Origin: Anoplolepis gracilipes
Taxonomy: Eukaryota > Arthropoda > Insecta > Hymenoptera > Formicidae
DNA: 64,000 bases
NCBI RefSeq assembly: GCF_047496725.1
Contig: NW_027328667.1
Coordinates: forward strand, 1,892,001-1,956,000
Reading direction: 5' to 3'
Part shown: one piece after another, positions 9,636 to 22,028 of the stretch
Layout: the number at the start of each line of letters is the position of its first letter
Numbering within the stretch: position 1 is the stretch's first letter
Notes under the pieces: model-generated
What the model was told of the DNA's origin: nothing
The model's input: only the letters and a program-made list of their open reading frames with translations
The model's database searches: none
Position numbers and translations under genes: made by a program

Positions 9636-11285
9636 TCAATTGTTTGGAATTTTGTCAATAATATTATTGTACATGTCAGGCAAGTTTTCTGTGTCGGTTT
9701 GCAAATTCAAACTATTCTCTTGTTTTTTAATATGTATCATTTCAGAAATCAAGCGTTTATTATAGTATGATTCGGTGTCAAGTATAATAACGTCTTCCCA
9801 TTTAAAATCGTGATTATTATTTAACCTGTGATCCGTGATGATCGACTTAACGAATGTCTTTTTATTTAGATGCTTCCGGTGTTCGGCAATTCTAGTCTTT
9901 AATTTTCTCCCCGTTTGCCCCACATAAGATGCACTGCAATCGTTGCACTCAATTTTATAGACGACATTGGTATTGTTGAATTTGGGAATGGTATCTTTAT
10001 GAATTCTGATAAATCTATTTAGTTTATTAATACTATAAAATGAAACGACCGTATTAGATTCTTTAATATAATTATTGAAATTATCTGTTAGACCCGGAAG
10101 ATATGCAACGGAAAAATACGAAACATTTCTTCTTTCTTTTTGTTTAATTTTTGATGAGACTTTATTGTGGAGGGATTTTAAGCGCTGGTTTATTGTGTCG
10201 AAAATTAATTTTTTTGGGTAACCATTTTCAAGTAATGTATTAATGATGTTATGTAAATTTTTTTGGAGAAACATAGGATGTGATAGTAGGAATGCCTTGT
10301 CAACCAATTCAATAATTGTTCCCTTTTTTGGCAAAATGGATGTTGAGAAAAAAAAGTTGAGATACGTCCCCGAATATGTGCTTTTTTGATACCAACCTGT
10401 AATGATTTCCCCTTTATTAATAATAAGGATGATGTCTAAAAAATTCAATTTGTTATTTTTCTCTAATACCAACGTGAACTGTAATCTCGGGTGTAATGAA
10501 TTGAATATTTTGAGTGTGTGATCCACTAACTTCGCAGGGGCTGCCAAAATGATGTCATCCACGTATCTAAGATAGAATGGAGGAGTAAAATTCAAAGATT
10601 GTAAGGTTCTGGTCTTTAAATCCTGTAACACTACATCCGCTATTTTCGGGGACAATGGGGAACCCATAGAGGTACCAAACGTTTGACGGTATATCGAATT
10701 GTTAAACGTAAAGAATGTAGAGAAGCAATGTAGAGAGTTGAGAAGCATTGCAATACAGTTTATGAATTCAGTTCTTGGTAGCTGACAATTATCCTCTAAA
10801 AAGTGCCATCTATTAGAAACACTTTCCAAGGCTAGGTCAATAGGAATATTCGTGAACAGAGATATAACATCTAAAGAAATAAGTGAGTGATCATAAGGGA
10901 AATCAATATCAGAAATTTTTTGTACTAATTCAAAACTATTGTCAATGTGGCTAGATGGAAGAGGAAAACTTTTTTTCATTAAATTATGTAAGAAACACGC
11001 CAAGTCATAAAACGGTGTATGAACAGAGGAAACGATCAGTCTGTAAGGGCAGTTTTCTTTATAGATCTTAGGGAGTCTATATGTTCTAGGAAGGGAACCC
11101 TCACTAAACGACAGGGAACAATAGCAATTTAGAGAGATACAATCCTTATCTTTCCATCTCTTCAATAGATCATGAAGATTGGAAATAATTTTATTAATCG
11201 GATCTTTTTTAATGATTGTATAAGTATCCCTGTCGCTCAATAACGCCCCAATTTTCTCAAGGTATTCGTCCCTGTCTAAAGCCAC
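9636..11285 (-). pseudogene. Penelope-like element 1: reverse transcriptase with GIY-YIG endonuclease, 5'-truncated
   Basis: Uninterrupted 549-codon frame. RT motifs: LPKIYKENCPYRLIVSS (about 71-87), SLDVISLFTNIPID (137-150), QTFGTSMGSPLSPKIAD (201-217), catalytic YVDD (241-244), KLNFLDI (about 279-285). The C-terminus has a CxxC pair (447-450) and the GIY-YIG endonuclease (VVYKIECNDCSASYVGQTGR, 441-460; Arg in KTRIAEH; Glu in RLISEMIHIK at 515). This is the standard layout of an endonuclease-bearing PLE, which copies its RNA by target-primed reverse transcription. The conserved N-terminal region is absent: the frame breaks near 11300 within the TRADKGN motif and similarity stops by about 11350. 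A MITE abuts the 3' end. It lies head to head with PLE 2. Confidence 0.92.
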
Positions 11286-11499
11286 CGTGACGTTGCCCTT
11301 ATCTGCACGGGTTAGGTAAGAATAAGACCAGGATTACTTTTGAGGAAAGTTTTAGTAATTATACATAGACGTTGTAGAGTATTATTGTATATATTTTTTG
11401 GATAGTGAAATTATACTTGTTAGTTATTATACTTGAAGAGGATCCGGATATTTATGATATCAAATCAATTAATAAATATACACATATTATTAATCGATT

Positions 11500-13951
11500 T
11501 ACTAGAAACATGAGTACTGTTGAGATCGGCGATACGCATAAATATATACGATATTTACAAACACAAGCATGTCGCTTTACGCGAGAGATCTCACATATGT
11601 TACCTCATTTGTAGGAATTTCTTTAACAGACAGAATGTATCTTTGCATTTCCATTTTATCAGAGAACGTGAAAGGTTGGATAAGAAATTTACTTGGCTTC
11701 GGGATAAACATTTTAAGTCTATTGTTAATGACATACGTTCAATAAAGTATCATTGTACCTTACTAAAAGAACCAAATCTACTACCACATAGATTTTTAAG
11801 AATTAATAACAATCTACACATAAGAAAGCTTATTACTCCTATTTTTTCCTTCAATCCTCCTACTGTCCTTCCTAATCATTATTCCACACTATCCATCTCT
11901 ATCCGTCTTCTTTTTCGACGACCCCTCCTTCTCCTCTTAACATTAGAGATAAATGGTTTAAGAATCTTTCGTCAGCTGACATTCCGTTTAAAGTACAAGG
12001 TATTTTACAACTTCGCGATAATTTTTGTTTGCCTACCATTAATAAAGAAAAAACTATCCATGAGTTCATAAAAAGACAGAATTTAGCATTAAAAAAATAC
12101 CTGTTGAGATCCGACAAAACATTAAAAACAAATCTTCGACTGTTATACATCTTGCTAATGATCCTTTTAATAAATCTCATTTTGATAAAGAAATTATTGA
12201 GTCATTCTTCTCGGCGAAGAAATTCATGTGTAACAATCCGAATGTTATTTTTACCCGAGCTGACAAAGGTAATGTGACGGTTGCTTTGGACAGAGATTCT
12301 TATTATAATAGCATGTTATCTTTACTCAGTGATACCACAACGTATGTTATTGTGAATAAAAATCCTATCAGGAAATTGATCAATGGCCTTCATGAAATTC
12401 TCGCAAGATGGAGGGGACACGATTATATCTCTGACAATATATACGCACGTCTTAACTGTACTGACTGCGTTCTTCCGAGGACTTATGGACTTCCGAAGGT
12501 TCACAAGCCGAATTGCCCACTGAGAATTATTGTCTCTTCTGTCAACACGCCTTTATATCCTCTGGCGCCTTTTTTACACAGAATTATTTATGAATCTGTC
12601 CCGACAGCTGACAGTTCTGTAAAAGATAGTTTTCAATTAGTGAATAATTTTAATGATATTTTTATTGACGACCATCATGAATTAATCTCTCTAGATGTAA
12701 TATCTTTATTTACAAACATTCCTATAGATTTGGCTATTGATAGCGTTGCCAGTAGATGGGATCTAATAAAGGACAATTGTTCTTATCCCAGAGATGAGTT
12801 TTTAACGGCAATTCGGTTTGTACTTCAATCCACGTTTTTTACGTTTGATAATAAAGTTTATCAACAAACTTTCGGTACGCTTATGGGCTCTCCACTGTCT
12901 CCGATTATAGCAGATCTAACAATGCGTGATCTCGAAAATAGAGCGATCAAAAATCTTCCATTCTATTTGCCTTTTTATATACGTTTTGTAGATGACGTTG
13001 CTTTGGCCGTTCCTTCTTCGATGAAAAAACAGTGCTAAACATCTTTAAATTTCAACATCATAGGTTACAATTTACGTTGGAAGAAGGGACTGATAACAAA
13101 CTGAATTTTTTAGATGTGAAAATTAATTTAAATAATGGTTTTTTAGAATTTGACTAGTACCATAAATCTACTTTTTCTGGAAGATTTTTGAACTTTGCTT
13201 CGTGCCTCCTCTTACCCCAAAAAGGGGCACAAATTTATATTTGATTGATAGGGCATTTTTATTATCTCATCCAAGATTCCATCAAAAAAACCTGGAAATA
13301 GTGGCGAACATTCTTGTTGATAACGGATATCCTCTATCTTTGATTTTTAAAACACTGTAGGAAAGACTTAAATATTTATTTTACCACAATAAATTTGATG
13401 TTAGATGTCTTTCGAATACTGACAATAATTTGGGGAGCAACGATGATTCGGAATCTACTCCTAATCATCTTTGCTTTTTCAACGTTCTATATGTTAATAA
13501 ATTTTCGGAAAGATTTAGAAACATAATTCGCAATTTAAATGTTAAATTATCCTTTACCGGTCCTAATAAACTTAGATCTATTATTCGTGTGCATAAGGAT
13601 GCTTTACCTATTTTATTTCATAATAACGTAGTTTATAGAATACCATGTAAAGATTGTGACGCGTCTTACATTGGACAAACAAGAAGACGACTAATCACTC
13701 GCATAAAAGAACACAAGAACCATATTAATAGAAATACCAATTAGATATCGGTTACTGAACACCGTCTAAATAGCCATGAATTTGACTGGGATAAGGTGGA
13801 CATTTTGGATGAAGAGCTCTTCTTGCAAAAAAGACTCATATCAGAAATGTTATTTATTAGGAGACAAAAAAACAGTCTCAATAAACAAGAAGATACCGAA
13901 TGCTTTGATCTTACTTACAAATTGATATTACAGAATATGTCGACTATTTAA
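11500..13951 (+). pseudogene. Penelope-like element 2, nearly full length but broken
   Basis: N-terminal PLE region in fragments (DKKFTWLRDKHFKSIV, KEPNLLPHRFLRINNN, about 11670-11830), then a long open piece 12226-13038 with NVIFTRADKGNVTVALDRD, GLPKVHKPNCPLRIIVSS, SLDVISLFTNIPID, QTFGTLMGSPLSPIIAD and FVDD (catalytic). After 13038 the frame shifts and several stops follow. The GIY-YIG region is recognisable at 13560-13745 (VVYRIPCKDCDASYIGQTRR) and the end RLISEMLFIRRQKNSLN to a TAA at 13951. About 60% similar by eye to PLE 1. A phrase ATATATTTTTTGGATA occurs both before (about 11388) and after it (about 14103), possibly part of PLE pseudo-LTRs. Confidence 0.88.
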
Positions 13952-14317
13952 ATAGAGATTTATTTTTGTCATTTTTGATTTCTATTTTCGTTTTATTATT
14001 GTAATTTTTGTATATGACATTGACTTGTTTACGTGTTATTTTAAGTGTGACAGTATGTAACAGTTTCTCGAGTGCATGTGTGCGTTGACGGTGAGTCTCT
14101 CATATATTTTTTGGATATAGTAATTAAATAATTATTAAATAGCTTTCGTTAAAAAAATTTTTATGTTCAGCTTATGACCAACATGGCAAATAACATTTTA
14201 ATTTTGTGATCCTCAACGGTTGGAACCGATGGGAGACTTGTATATCTTCGCACGCCTTGTCATTCCAGAAATTTTACATGTCAGTCTCATACTACAAATC
14301 TTTCTTTCTTTTTTTTA

Positions 14318-14348
14318 CTGAAGAAGATCCCAAGGAAGGATCGAAACG
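14318..14348 (+). ncRNA. Hammerhead-like motif downstream of PLE 2
   Basis: CTGAAGA (fits the CUGANGA core), then a hairpin GATCC...GGATC with a 7-base loop, then GAAACG. One extra A separates the core from the stem, unlike a canonical hammerhead. PLEs are known to carry minimal hammerheads near their termini, and the same arrangement recurs behind PLE 3. Whether it cleaves is unknown. Confidence 0.4.
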
Positions 14349-14439
14349 TTTGAATAAATTTCTGTTCGTTTAATCTATTAATTTATTTACGTATTTTTAT
14401 TTCCACACGCTCTGATATCTGCGTTACGGCTCTTAATCG

Positions 14440-16034
14440 CCTATTTTGTTGTGTATTTTATTACGGATCTTCGCGAAGCAAAACGCAAGGGAACCGTCTT
14501 CGGATAACACGCAGAGATTTGGGAGACGAACCCAAGTGCGACATATGTCTAAAGGCAAAATGTGTCGAAGCCCTTTTCCAAAGAATTCAACACGGGAATC
14601 CGGCCTGCTGGACCTGATACACTCGAACGTATGCGGTCTCATGCGTGTCACATCCATGAGTAGCGCAAGATATTTTGTCGAATTCATCGATGACCACTCG
14701 CGTTGGTGTGAAGTACGGTTTCTTAAAACAAAAGACGAGATTTTAAAGGCCACTAGAGAGTACATCGCCCTCATACAAAATCAAAAAAGATGTAACATCA
14801 AGTGCTTTCAGACGGACAAACGGCCGGGAATATTTGAGCAACGAGTTCGAAGATTTCCTGAAGTCACATGGAATCACTAGGCGGCTAACTGTTCCCTACA
14901 ATCTGCGACAAAACGGCGTCGCCGAGCGCAAGAACCGCAGTCTGCTCGACACAGCACGATGTTTTCTTATCCAGGCGGGACTTCCACCGTGCTTCTGGGC
15001 TGAAGCGGTTAATGCAGCCAATCACATTAGAAACCGCTGCCCCTCGAAGAGCCTAAACGGGAAGACATGATATGAAAAATGGACTGGGCAAGTTTCCGAC
15101 ATCAGTTATTTGCACGAATTCGGCTGTCGAGTCCACTGCCTCGACGGAAGACTGGGTAAGAGCAAGCTCGACCCACGGTGCAAAGAGGACATCTTGGTCG
15201 GTTTTTCGGAAGAAAGCAAGGATACAGAATCTGGCTGCCACAGGAAAACGTCGTCGTCGTATCTCGTGACGTCAAGTTTTCCAGTCTTTCATCCCCTAAA
15301 ATCGAAGAGTATCAGGATTTCTCTCCGAAAAGTTGTGAACAGGTTGTCATAGCTAAAAAAGATGTACGGAAAGAGGATTTCATTGAGGTAATTTTGAAAC
15401 CTATTGCCAGCGATCAGCTTCACGCGGAAGTAGAGTGCGCGGTAGTAGTAGAGTAACGAGTAAGTAGAGTAACGACGCCGACGAAGACCCTTCTGAGGAT
15501 GGAGAACCTGTTGCTAGGCGAGAACCAGAAAGACCGAGAATGATCAGGACGGGACAAAGCAGACACCCGCGAAAGCAGTACAATGAAGTTGTACAACACA
15601 TAGACTCTGACCTATCGGAACAGGCTTTCCTATCCGAAATACCGATGAGGCTGGCATTAGCTGGTCCCAATTCTGAGGAGTGGTTCGACGTCATATTTCA
15701 AGAAATTCAATCAATTATCGAGAATGATACTTGGGAACTGGTCGATCGTTCCAAAGGTATTCAGATCATTGGCAGCAGAATTGTTCTACGCGACAAACTC
15801 AGACCTGACGGCTGCCTGGAGCATAGAAAGGCTCGTCTCGTGGCAGAGGGATTCACTCAAAAACCAGGGATTTATTTCATGGAGACGTTCGTTCCAGTCG
15901 CCCGTCTGAGCATGATTCGTCTGATTGCTGCATTGACTGCCCGACACGGGATATTAATGAACCAATTCGATGTAACTGCAACATACCTTAACGGTGAACT
16001 GCTGGAAGAGATATTGATGGAGCTAGTTCTATAA
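14440..16034 (+). pseudogene. Copia (Ty1) element fragment: integrase and start of reverse transcriptase
   Basis: Integrase: KMCRSPFPKNSTRESG, DLIHSNVCG, VEFIDDHSRWCEVRFLKTKDE, FQTDKRPG (second Asp; the usual N-G is lost), SHGITRRLTVPYN and NGVAERKNRSLLDTARC (catalytic Glu). Then KRTSWSVF-type linker, and an RT start: ENDTWELVDRSKG, VLRDKLRPDG, HKARLVAEGFTQKPG-type (here HRKARLVAEGFTQKPG), TFVPVARLSMIR, NQFDVTATYLNGEL. It stops near ILMELVL at 16034, before the catalytic YVDD. At least four frame changes (around 14820, 15070, 15250 and 15450). Both ends are truncated: no gag, protease, RNase H or LTR seen. An old fragment. Confidence 0.88.
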
Positions 16035-16815
16035 AGTTAGCGAACCAAAATTAGTTTTTCGAAGTTTCAATAATTAAAATCAATTGTTGGTTATTGTTGG
16101 TCATATTTTAGCGTTTGTTGATTATTAGTTTAATTGTTATTAAAAAAATAAATATCAGTGTGAAGTTCGCCTACCTAAATATACAATTTTAATAGATTTT
16201 AATTAATTATACGTCAAATCGATAGAAAATCGATTGTTGGACTCAATTATGTCATTAGAAATGATTTTTGGTCGATTATTTACTAATTATAACAAAATAA
16301 TTATTTTTCAACTGCTCACATATACTGCGCATGAGCTGTTTCCAATCACAAAGTTAGCTCTCTACAAATATATTATTCCGTGATCAGAGAAATATATATA
16401 TATTAGAAACAGGTGTTTTATTCAAATTTACATTATATATGATGTGTACAACATTTAAGTGATCAGATTTTTTATTTAATCAACATTTTCGATATTATAT
16501 CAGCCAGGATTCTAGGTATTATTTTTTAATTATTATACTTACCATGTTTTTCGCAAAATATTGATACATATATTTTTTGCACTGACAATTGTAATACATA
16601 ATTGATAAATGTAATTGTTTATTTATTGACACATTTATAATTAGTCTTAATTTTATTGTAAGATTATTGTTATGATTATTTAGCATTATAAGTATTGTAC
16701 TAAAAAGTGCTGAGAAAATCAGTTATTAGGAAATCAGTTATTACAGATTAAAAACTAAAAAGAATGATTATTGCTAAATAAAAAACAACTAAATTATTAT
16801 ATTAATAATTTTTAT
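16035..16815. other. AT-rich spacer, nothing recognisable
   Basis: No gene or repeat boundary identified. The last bases (TTTATTTTACAG, ending 16822) form a good splice acceptor for the MULE-like gene that follows. Confidence 0.5.
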
Positions 16816-16822
16816 TTTACAG

Positions 16823-18962
16823 ATATTTGACTATAGCTCCACCAGCACGAATTTCTGTTGACGATGCTGTGCGAATTATTGAGAAATAAAACATTGAATT
16901 TTTTGTAAATGATAACGTACCTAAATATTCTTCAGACATTTCGAAACAAATGAGTAAGGAATCAAATCGTGTTTGGTTATCTAATGCATGGTATACAAAC
17001 ATTAGAGAAAATCGAAGAAATATTTTAATTCTGGCACGTACAAGAAAAGGAATTCCAATACCAGTAAAGCACTTAATATTATCTAATGAAGAATCTGTTG
17101 ACGAAGAAGAAAATAAGTCATCAAACAGTAATTTTTTTTCTGATTGTGATATCCAAAATACCAAGAAATTATGGTTTGATTTAAAATTATCTAGTTTAGA
17201 ATGGGAGAAAATAAAACCTGACAAATTTACTCCATATCGATTAAAAAAGTATACTTAGACAAATATTATCGCTGAAGCTATCTGGCGAAAGCATCGTTTT
17301 TCTTGTGCTTTTGTTTTCAAACAAGCAAATGTGAATAAATCAATAAATGGATCTTACTTTCTCAAAATAAATGGCCGATATAATGATAAAGTTTGTAACA
17401 ATAAAATTGTTATAATTGCTGATAAACCAGAAGATGATGATGTTCTTTTAAGAATTAAATGTCGAGATACTAAAAATGAAGAGCATGCGGTAGTTAAACG
17501 TCCTTTAAATGGAATAAGCAGAAATAGCGTTGGTAAAATATTAAAAGGCCCAAGTATTGAAGCATATAGAAGAAAAGTTGCTGCAAGAGAGATGAAAGAA
17601 GGAGAAGATGAACCACCGATTCTTGCGAGTGCCGCCGTCCTTCGTCAAGCAAAGAAAGAACAAATAGATAAGGAATTAGGAATTAAACCTTCAAATGTTC
17701 AAGATGTTATTAAGTTTATTGAAGAAATGGTATTTACTGGACCGAACAAAAATGACACTTTGACGATGAATATAAAACCATTTTTTGTTATCTATAATAC
17801 AAATCATCAGCTCAATGCATATAAGGAATATTATCGCGTCAGCGATCATCCGAAAATTTCTATTGATTCAACAGGTAGCATAGTCAAAAATTTAAAATGT
17901 TGTGATCAAACGTTAAGCGGTCATATATTTTTATATGCACTTGTCATAAATTATAAAGAAACTACTTTAGGTATTAGTTATCTGCTTTCAGAACGACATA
18001 CAATTGCTGTGATAAAATATTAGCTAAGACATGGCAAAGTAAAGAAATTCTATTACCTATTAAAGCTGTGTTGGACTATTCGAAAGCATTATTGTATGCA
18101 ATGTCTTTAGCATTTAATAACATTACAATTAAGAATTATATTGATAAATGTTTTGTATGGGCACACGAAAACAAAGATAAAAATGAGTTTCGATGTATGA
18201 AAATTTACATCCGAGTAGATGTGACTCATCTTATTCATTTGGTAACTCGATGGAACTGTTTCAAAGATAAAAGACAACCATTGAAAAAATTTTATGTTTG
18301 ATGTGTAGCATTAATGGTTGACTGTAATAATATAAAAGAATTTGAAAAAGTATTTTTTCTCACATGTATTGTGGCACTTTAAACGTACGAAGATTCAAGT
18401 ATTGCAATATCATTTGTCAATTCTGTGAAAAAAATGCTAGGATTTATTTAGAAAATTTAATTGCTATTCGGAACAAAGATATAGAAAAAATTAAATCTTT
18501 AGCAGACTCTTATACTGAAACTACAAAAAATACTAATAAAATTAATTCAAAAAATAAAAATAGCCAAATTACTAAGACGCAAGAGTGGATTCAAAAATTA
18601 ATTTTACTTGCTGGAAAAAACTTAAATCCATTCTATATGTCACATTTTATTGAACACCTCAAGAAACTTGCAAGTGAATTTCATTTATGACAAATGTAAT
18701 TATAAAAAATGATGGTGAACATGCAACTTCAAGTTATGTTGAAAACTATTTCAATTATTTAAGAAATAAAATGTTAGCCGAGTATGGAAAACCACTTGCA
18801 GCGCATAAATTTTTAAAAATTCATCTCACAGACTTGATTGGAAATAGCTTAATATTTATTTCCAAACTGAAAAAACTACCTCGAAATAAAAAATCATCAA
18901 CTTACAATTTTAATTCATGTACAATAAAAGTGTCAGATTTAAATAATCAAAAAAAATTATAA
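16823..18962 (+). pseudogene. MULE-like transposase with several stops
   Basis: Large insect transposase gene whose exon seems to start after the acceptor at 16822 (APPARISVDDAVRIIEK, then an in-frame TAA). Continues with NRVWLSNAWYTNIRENRRNI, a FLYWCH-like region (HRFSCAFVFK...LLRIKCRDTKNEEHAV), and the catalytic core: KISIDSTGSIV (first Asp, about 17850), a second Asp in VLDYSKALL (about 18072) and a Glu in TSSYVENYFNYLRNKML (about 18730-18780). Frame changes occur near 17258, 18023, 18301 and 18690. The same family occurs at 56775-59090 (TSSSIESLFAEYKTRVF). Assignment to MULE rests on the DDE pattern and on resemblance to insect relatives I remember; it could be a distinct but related superfamily. 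Confidence 0.65.
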
Positions 18963-19039
18963 AAATTTGTTAACTATCAAGGAACTTGATGATCACAAAA
19001 ATGAAAATAGCAATTGCAATATAAATAAATCTAATATAA

Positions 19040-19979
19040 TAAATCTAATTTAAACACTATTGATTAAGTACTTTCAGATAATTCATACGCAAGTTCAACT
19101 AATTCACACAAATCAAAAATAATTTTACAAAAACTGGAAAACAATTCAAATAAACAATTAAATTTAAATCATTTTGAATTTGAAACACTTAATGAATCTA
19201 TCGATCATAATTGATTAATATCGTCGCTTAAAGAAAATTTCAATGATTCGGATTTATTTACAACAAAAACTTCAACAGGATTAATTAAATGTGTTATAAA
19301 CAATACTACTATTAACGAAAATTTACAAAAATTTGAAGTTAATTATTTAAATAATAAATTAAATTTAAATCATTCTGAATATAAAGTACACAATGAATCT
19401 ATTGATAATAATTTATTAACATCGTCGCTCAGAAAAAATTGCAATAATTCGAATTTATTTACAATAAAAAATTGGAAAGGATTAATTAAAACTGAAAATA
19501 GCAATATTAATGAAGTTAAATGTTTAAATTCAGAACATTTTGAAATTGATTCCTTAGTTCAAAATCATGCTACTATTAACAATTCAGTAATGATAAAAAA
19601 GAGTTCACAAGCTAAAGTAAAGAAACCGAGTCTTTATTTCAAGTCTTTCCCTGAAATACGAACCTTAAATGAGTTGCATATTAAAAAAAGCAATCTAAAT
19701 TATACAACACAATCAAAAATAAATTTTCTTAAAAATTGACTACGATTAAAACCCGTTAAAATTAAGAAAAAAGATATATTTGTTACTCAAACGTGTGGCT
19801 TTGATATCATAGCTCATATTTTATATACAGCAGCTTTAGATGATTCTGATTATTATTCTTATATCCAATTATCAGAAAATAAAATCCTAAGATTTTTATT
19901 CAATTTCATTTAAACAAGTTTGACGGAAAAAACTTATATCGAAAGAGCATTAATTTTAAAAGAAATTTATTTAATAAAT
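19040..19979 (+). pseudogene. Peptidase-like tail of the MULE-like gene, part 1
   Basis: Degenerate continuation of the transposase gene. First a low-complexity Asn-rich linker with internal repeats (NLNHFEFETLNESIDHN and NLNHSEYKVHNESIDNN), then VTQTCGFDIIAHILYTAAL, which resembles the catalytic Cys box of ubiquitin-specific proteases (Cys codon 19794-19796). Broken by stops and interrupted at 19980 by a retroposon; it resumes at 22946. The matching His-box region is visible only in the second copy (59030-59090). Confidence 0.5.
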
Positions 19980-21997
19980 ACTTTTAATAAATCGAGATGT
20001 GTTAAAAATAGCGGTTGGAGAGGACGAGCGAAGTGAGAGCTCAGGGAAGTTTTTGGTTTTTTAAATGTATGGGGATAGTTGCGAGTGGAAAAGAAGAGGC
20101 TAAGAGAAAGTGAAGGGTCAGTGCAATGCGGGAGAGTGGAGTGGAGGTGAAGGATAAAAGGAAGAGAGAATCAGAAGAGCAGGAAAACTGGAGCAAGAAG
20201 ACGGCAAAGATGACGTGGAAGATTGGGTGAAGTGAAGAAACGAGAGGCGGAATGGAAACGAAGAGGAGAGGGACGAACGAGACGGAGGCTAGAGGACAAA
20301 GGAACCTTGGTGGAGGAGTGTTAGAGGATCCGGGTTGAAATGAGAGAGAAGAAAAGTGGAAAGGAGAGTGGAAAGATGGACAAAAGTGATAGTGGAGGCA
20401 AGGGGTGAAGAGGTGAAGGGGAAGACGGCAGTGACTAGGCGGTATGGAGAGAATGGGTGAGGGGGCGGTGCGGTGGAGGGAAAGGGGCGAAGAGTATCAA
20501 CGATGAGCGACAGATGGCGGCAGGATGCAGAAAGAAGGAGCAAGGTCGAAGGTAGATCCGATAAATTAATATTGGGAAGAGACTGACGGAGATATCGATT
20601 GCGGCACGCGAACAGATGAGATAAAGCGTGGTGACAGGTGAAGAGGACGAGCAAAGAAAAAAGAGGTTAGAGAGAAGGCAGAGTGATGGAAGAAGGGTGA
20701 AAGAGGAAAAGAGAAAAAGAAGAAGGGGAGATGAAGGAGCTTAAAGGGATAAGGAGCGAAATGAGAGAAAGGAAGGAGTGTATGGCGGAGTGATTAGTGG
20801 TGATAAAGAGGATTTACGGAGAACTAGAGGTGTGGTGGGAGAGCAAGGAGGGAAAGGCAGAGTGTAAGAGGAGAGAGAGGGTGATGGAGGAAGGAGAGGG
20901 GAGAGGAGCAGAGGCATGGCAAAGAGAAGAAGGAAGAGGAAAGAAGGGAGAGGAGAGAGGGAGAGAAGAAAGTGTCAAGCCGGGCAGTAAAGGAAAGAAG
21001 GAAGACGAGGCAAGATAAGAAGAGGCGGAGGGAGACAAAAGAAGAGAGGAAGAGAAGGAAGGAGAGAGAGATCTGAAGAAGAGACTAGACTTGGCAAGAA
21101 AAAGTGCAACGGGAATGGAGGAAGTGGGAGTGGACGAGGATTTGACGTTGGAGGAGGAAGACGAGATGGAGGATCGGGGAGGCAGCGAGAAGAGAGAGAG
21201 CGAGCGAGAGGCAGGAGAGTGGTAGCAACGAGCAGGGAACTGAGAATGGATGGGAAGAGGTGGAGATGGGTAGAGGAGGAAAGGAGATATCGCAGAAGAT
21301 GGAAGGCAGACAAATCGATAGAGATGATGGAGGCCGTCGATATGAATCAATAGAAGGTGACAGAAGCAGTGGAAAGCACATGGTGGAAAGGTTAGGAGAA
21401 AAGATAGTGTAAGAGGAAAGTGATAAGGAGGAGCGAAAGGAGAGTAAGTGGAAGATAGGTGAGAGAAGAGTAGAAGGGAAACGTAAAAGAGGAAGAAGAG
21501 AACAAGGGGAAATGGAGGAAATGAGACAACTGAGGAGTGAGGTGAAGGAGATGAGAGAGTGTCTGGGAGAGATCTTAATGGTGATGAAGAGGATGTGGAC
21601 AGAGAAGGGAGAGAGAGGAGGAAATCGGAAAGAGAGGAAGAAAAGGACAGAAGATCAGAGATAAAGAGACGAAGAAAGCGGGAGGAAACGGAGGAAAAAA
21701 AAAAGAAGAGGTGAAGCATAAGAAAGGGGGAAGAAGAGAAGTGAAAGGACAGAGAGATGGGAGAGAAAGGGTGGGTCGGAGGAAGGGAGAGGGGATCAGT
21801 ATATAAGATCGAAAAGGGCCAGGCACGGAGAGGAAAGGGAAGGGAGTAGACGAAGAAAGAAGAGGCGGATGTTACGGAGAGGAAGGGGGAAGATAGGATG
21901 TAATATTAATGATAACGGCAAGATAGGTGAACGTGAGAAAGAGGAGAAAGGGCAAGGGGGAGAGAGAGCGAGAGAAAGTGGAAAAGAGTGAGAGAGT

Positions 21998-22028
<31 letters not shown>

